Shown piece after piece: positions 60,793-64,000 of a stretch of DNA of 64,000 nt. The position numbers and the translations under genes were made by a program. This DNA comes from Syncephalis plumigaleata. Its lineage: Eukaryota > Zoopagomycota > Zoopagomycetes > Zoopagales > Piptocephalidaceae. Location: contig JAIXMF010000002.1 in assembly GCA_025201365.1 (NCBI GenBank), positions 1,426,001 to 1,490,000 on the forward strand, in the 5' to 3' direction. Position 1 is the first letter of the stretch, and each line of letters starts with the position of its first letter. The notes below the pieces were generated by a model. That model ran no database searches and had not been told where the DNA came from. It saw only the letters and a list, made by a program, of their open reading frames with translations.

Positions 60793-63700
60793 ATGGGAGT
60801 TCCAGCATTATTTCGTTGGCTATCACGAAAATATCCAAAGATCGTCGCGCCTACTGTGGAGGAACAGCCACGCGAGCTTAATGGCATCACTATTCCTGTG
60901 GATATTGGAAAAACAAATCCGAATGGCGTTGAATTTGACAATCTATACCTTGATATGAATGGACTCGTCCATCCATGTTGCCATCCTATAGATAAAGTAA
61001 GTGGCGTTAGTTTGACTGATTACGATTTAACTAATAGTATGTTGTTTATGACTATTAGCCTGCACCTGACACGGTTGAAGATATGATGGTCGAGATATTC
61101 AAGTATATCGATCGTATGATGGCTATTGTCAGACCTCGTAAGGTTCTATACATGGCAGTGGGTATGTAACAATAAGACTATACAAGATGGAGAGCAATAG
61201 TAATAGTAGTAATAACGATGCATTGTTGTTTATAGATGGTGTGGCACCTCGTGCTAAAATGAATCAGCAAAGATCTCGTCGTTTCCGAGCAGCTCAGGAA
61301 GCACAGGAGAAGGCCGAAGCTGAAGAGAAACTACGTCAAGAAAAGCAAGGTATGCATGGATATGAATGAGTATAGATGGTGCATACATCTAATATAATAC
61401 ATATAGATGCAACTGGAGAAGATCAAAGTGATACTAAGGAGAAATTCGATTCTAATTGTATTACTCCAGGTAAGTGATAAACACTATAACGTATATATAT
61501 ATATATGGAATAACTAATAAACATATACGTATGTATACGTATGTGTATATATAGGTACACCATTTATGACTCTATTGACTAAATCAATACGTTATTATGT
61601 GGCCTACAAATTGAATAATGATCCAGGATGGAAGAATGTACGTAGTACTAATAAGCATTATTATCATTAATCTTAGTATTAAACATATTGTAATTGATAT
61701 CTAGTTAAAAGTCATCATTTCCGATGCTAGTGTACCAGGAGAAGGAGAACATAAAATTATGAATTTTATTCGTTCCCAGCGTAATAGTCCCGATTACGAT
61801 CCAAATACACGACATGTCATGTATGGATTGGTAAGTGTATTATAACTGTGTATATACACGTATACTAATTGAATGTATATATATACATATAGGATGCGGA
61901 TCTTATTATGTTAGCACTAGCCACGCATGAACCGCATTTCACATTACTACGTGAAGATGTATTTGCCTCGGAGGGTGATAGTACGGGTTGTTTCATTTGT
62001 GGAAACAAGGTCACATTGCAGCCAATTGTACTGGTAAGTAATAACAATAATAGCCTAGTATATAATATATCAATATTCATCATGATGTGTTCATATAGGA
62101 TCTGCTGCCGATAAAGCAGCGAATATAAAGAGTGCAGCTGCTGGTGAAACGGAAAAACCATTTGTATTTCTACATGTCAATATATTACGAGAATATTTGG
62201 AAATTGAATTACGACGTGAAGGCGCGGGATTCCCATTCGAATTCGAGCGTGCCATTGACGACTGGGTGTTTATGTGTTTCTTTGTGGGTAACGATTTCTT
62301 ACCGCATCTTCCTTCATTGGAGATTCGCGAGGGTGCACTAGATGCTTTGATTGCCATTTGGAAGCGTGTTCTACCATTGATGGGCGGCTATGTTACGGAA
62401 GATGGCTATGTAAGTGACAATACCATTGTTACTGTAATTAGACAATGAATGATATTAACCTTGTATATCATTGTGTAGATCAATTTAACGCGTGCTCAAT
62501 ATTTACTTACAGAGCTAGGTAAAATTGAAGATAAGACATTCCAAGATCGACGAGAACGTAAGTTTTCTCATTATTACTACAAGTAAAACTATTACTAATG
62601 GCGATATTGATAATAGGCGAGGAACGGCGTATGTTAGCGGCTAAACGTCGTAAGATACAAATCGTACGGAATTACCACGTTTTACCTCAGATCCAACGCC
62701 ATCTATTGGACTTCCTCTATTCGCGCCAAATATACCAAATCCCAAGGCAAATGCATTCCGTAATGGTCCTGCTCCATTTGACAATCAAAGTGCAGCGCAA
62801 AAGTTAAAGGCAGCATTGTCGGGCAATACTGTACCACCTGCTGCGGAAACTGAAGATGAATCATTAGTGGATGATGCTATGGAAGAAGAACAAGCTACTA
62901 CCACTACTACTGGAGAAGTAGAAGTAGATGGAGAAGTAGATGATGGCGATAAACCATCCGATACTACATCCACCGAGCCAGCACATGCAGGCCAAAAGCG
63001 TAAATTGGAGGAATCACCCAATCCAAGTGAAGTCGGTATTGCTACACCCGGTGCCACTGTAACCGTTGCCGTAGGTAGTGGTGTCGATGAAGCCGACGAG
63101 GCAAGTGATGCCGAACCAGTGGATGACGTACGCATGTGGGAATCAGGATTCAAGGAGAGATATTATCGACAGAAATTCGGTGTAGAACTATCCGATGACG
63201 CGTTTAGACGCGAGATCATCTACAAATACGTAGAGGGACTATGCTGGGTACTACGCTATTACTATCAGGGATGTCCCTCTTGGAAGTGGTACTACCCGTA
63301 TCATTACGCACCATTTGCCTCTGACTTTGTGGACATTGCCTCATTCGATATACAATTTGAATTGGGTACACCATTCCGTCCGGTAGAGCAGCTAATGGGC
63401 GTATTACCCGCGGCAAGTCGTGCTCATATTCCATCGCCATTCCATCGATTGATGACCGATCCCGACTCGGAGATTATCGATTTCTATCCGGTAGATTTCG
63501 ATTTAGACATGAATGGCAAGAAACACTTGTGGCAAGGTAAGTTACTATACTATTATAGGATAGAATAATTACTAAATAGCCTATTATTGATAGCGGTCAT
63601 TCTGTTACCCTTCATTGATGAACAACGTCTACTCAATGCAATGACGCCCATCTACAATGAATGGACGAAGATGAGAAACAACGTAATACACCCGGACAAG

Positions 63701-64000
63701 ATTGGCTAATGATCGGTCGACGTAACAAGCTATACGAGCAATTGTGTACACTCTACACGAAGAATAGGATGAGGTAAATGATATGCACATTGTATATCTA
63801 TTAATACTAACATATTTATATATATATATATATACTCATATAGGCAATCGTTATTGATACTAAACTAAGTTTACGTATGAGTGGTATGGCAGCTAGAGAA
63901 AAGGATTTCATACCAGAGACCACATTCCAATCACCACTTAAGAAGCATGGCTATCCTGACCTGATGAATAACCGAGCATTAGCGTAAGTAATCACATTAT
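60793..64000 (+). CDS. RAT1: 5'-3' exoribonuclease RAT1/XRN2 (partial, continues past window)
   Basis: Nuclear exonuclease that trims rRNA and ends RNA polymerase II transcription by torpedo action. The N-terminus [30 protein letters not shown] and [31 protein letters not shown] and [18 protein letters not shown] are hallmark XRN1/RAT1 motifs; CFICG and [18 protein letters not shown] follow. RAT1 rather than XRN1 is indicated by the CFICG zinc knuckle and the acidic insert after it (about 62820-63120). The second half starts [18 protein letters not shown]. Two likely single-base losses (near 62665 and 63675). The last exon in the window ends at 63983 with a GTAAGT donor, so more coding lies to the right. 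Confidence 0.95.

Overview
The window is nuclear DNA from an intron-rich, AT-rich fungus with small, closely packed genes. Introns are about 48-80 bp, start GTAAGT-like, end (T)AG, and often carry (TA)n tracts. The gene set is fungal: a Pbs2-type MAPKK, VID27, a UFO1-like F-box/WD40/UIM protein, Cox9 and MED14/Rgr1. It also holds genes missing or rare in many yeasts (coilin, ATG101). That mix, plus expanded orphan 7TM proteins, points to an early-diverging (zygomycete-grade) lineage, perhaps Zoopagomycota. The placement is inference and would need a database search.

Layout. 0-8 kb: an F-box-like gene whose promoter is duplicated at the left edge, a Fanzor/TnpB-like scrap, a HECT E3 ligase, a small unknown gene and a disordered unknown protein. 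8-18 kb: an unexplained GC-richer block, an orphan 7TM receptor-like gene, an HSL-type alpha/beta hydrolase, alpha-tubulin and the UFO1-like gene. 18-30 kb: MED14, a class I HDAC (HDAC3/Hos2 type), a MARVEL-like membrane protein and a secreted S1/P1 nuclease. 30-43.5 kb: two small PPxY proteins, VID27, ATG101, a 4CL-like acyl-CoA synthetase and a cytochrome P450. 43.5-48.5 kb: two tandem paralogues of the 8.9 kb 7TM gene and a different 7TM protein. 48.5-64 kb: coilin, a Tom5-like peptide, RAD23, a Pbs2-type MAPKK, Snu114/EFTUD2, Cox9 and the 5' two-thirds or so of RAT1/XRN2, cut by the window end.

The genes are mostly unrelated housekeeping functions with no operon-like logic. Themes that recur are ubiquitin/proteasome (HECT, F-box, UFO1-like, RAD23), RNA processing (coilin, Snu114, RAT1), transcription and chromatin (MED14, HDAC) and sensing (7TM proteins, MAPKK).

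A striking technical feature is that many clearly essential genes carry isolated one-base deletions, nearly always inside a short homopolymer. Examples are alpha-tubulin, the nuclease, the hydrolase, coilin, Snu114 and RAT1. Restoring one repeated base recovers the family sequence each time. I read this as residual long-read consensus error rather than pseudogenisation, and I annotate these as single genes.

The most novel-looking biology is the 7TM family. Three members share the same intron, a class-A GPCR-like pair of conserved cysteines (top of TM3 and the second outer loop) and an ERAYLA motif at the end of TM3. I saw no tRNA, rRNA, CRISPR array, intact transposon or virus-derived element.
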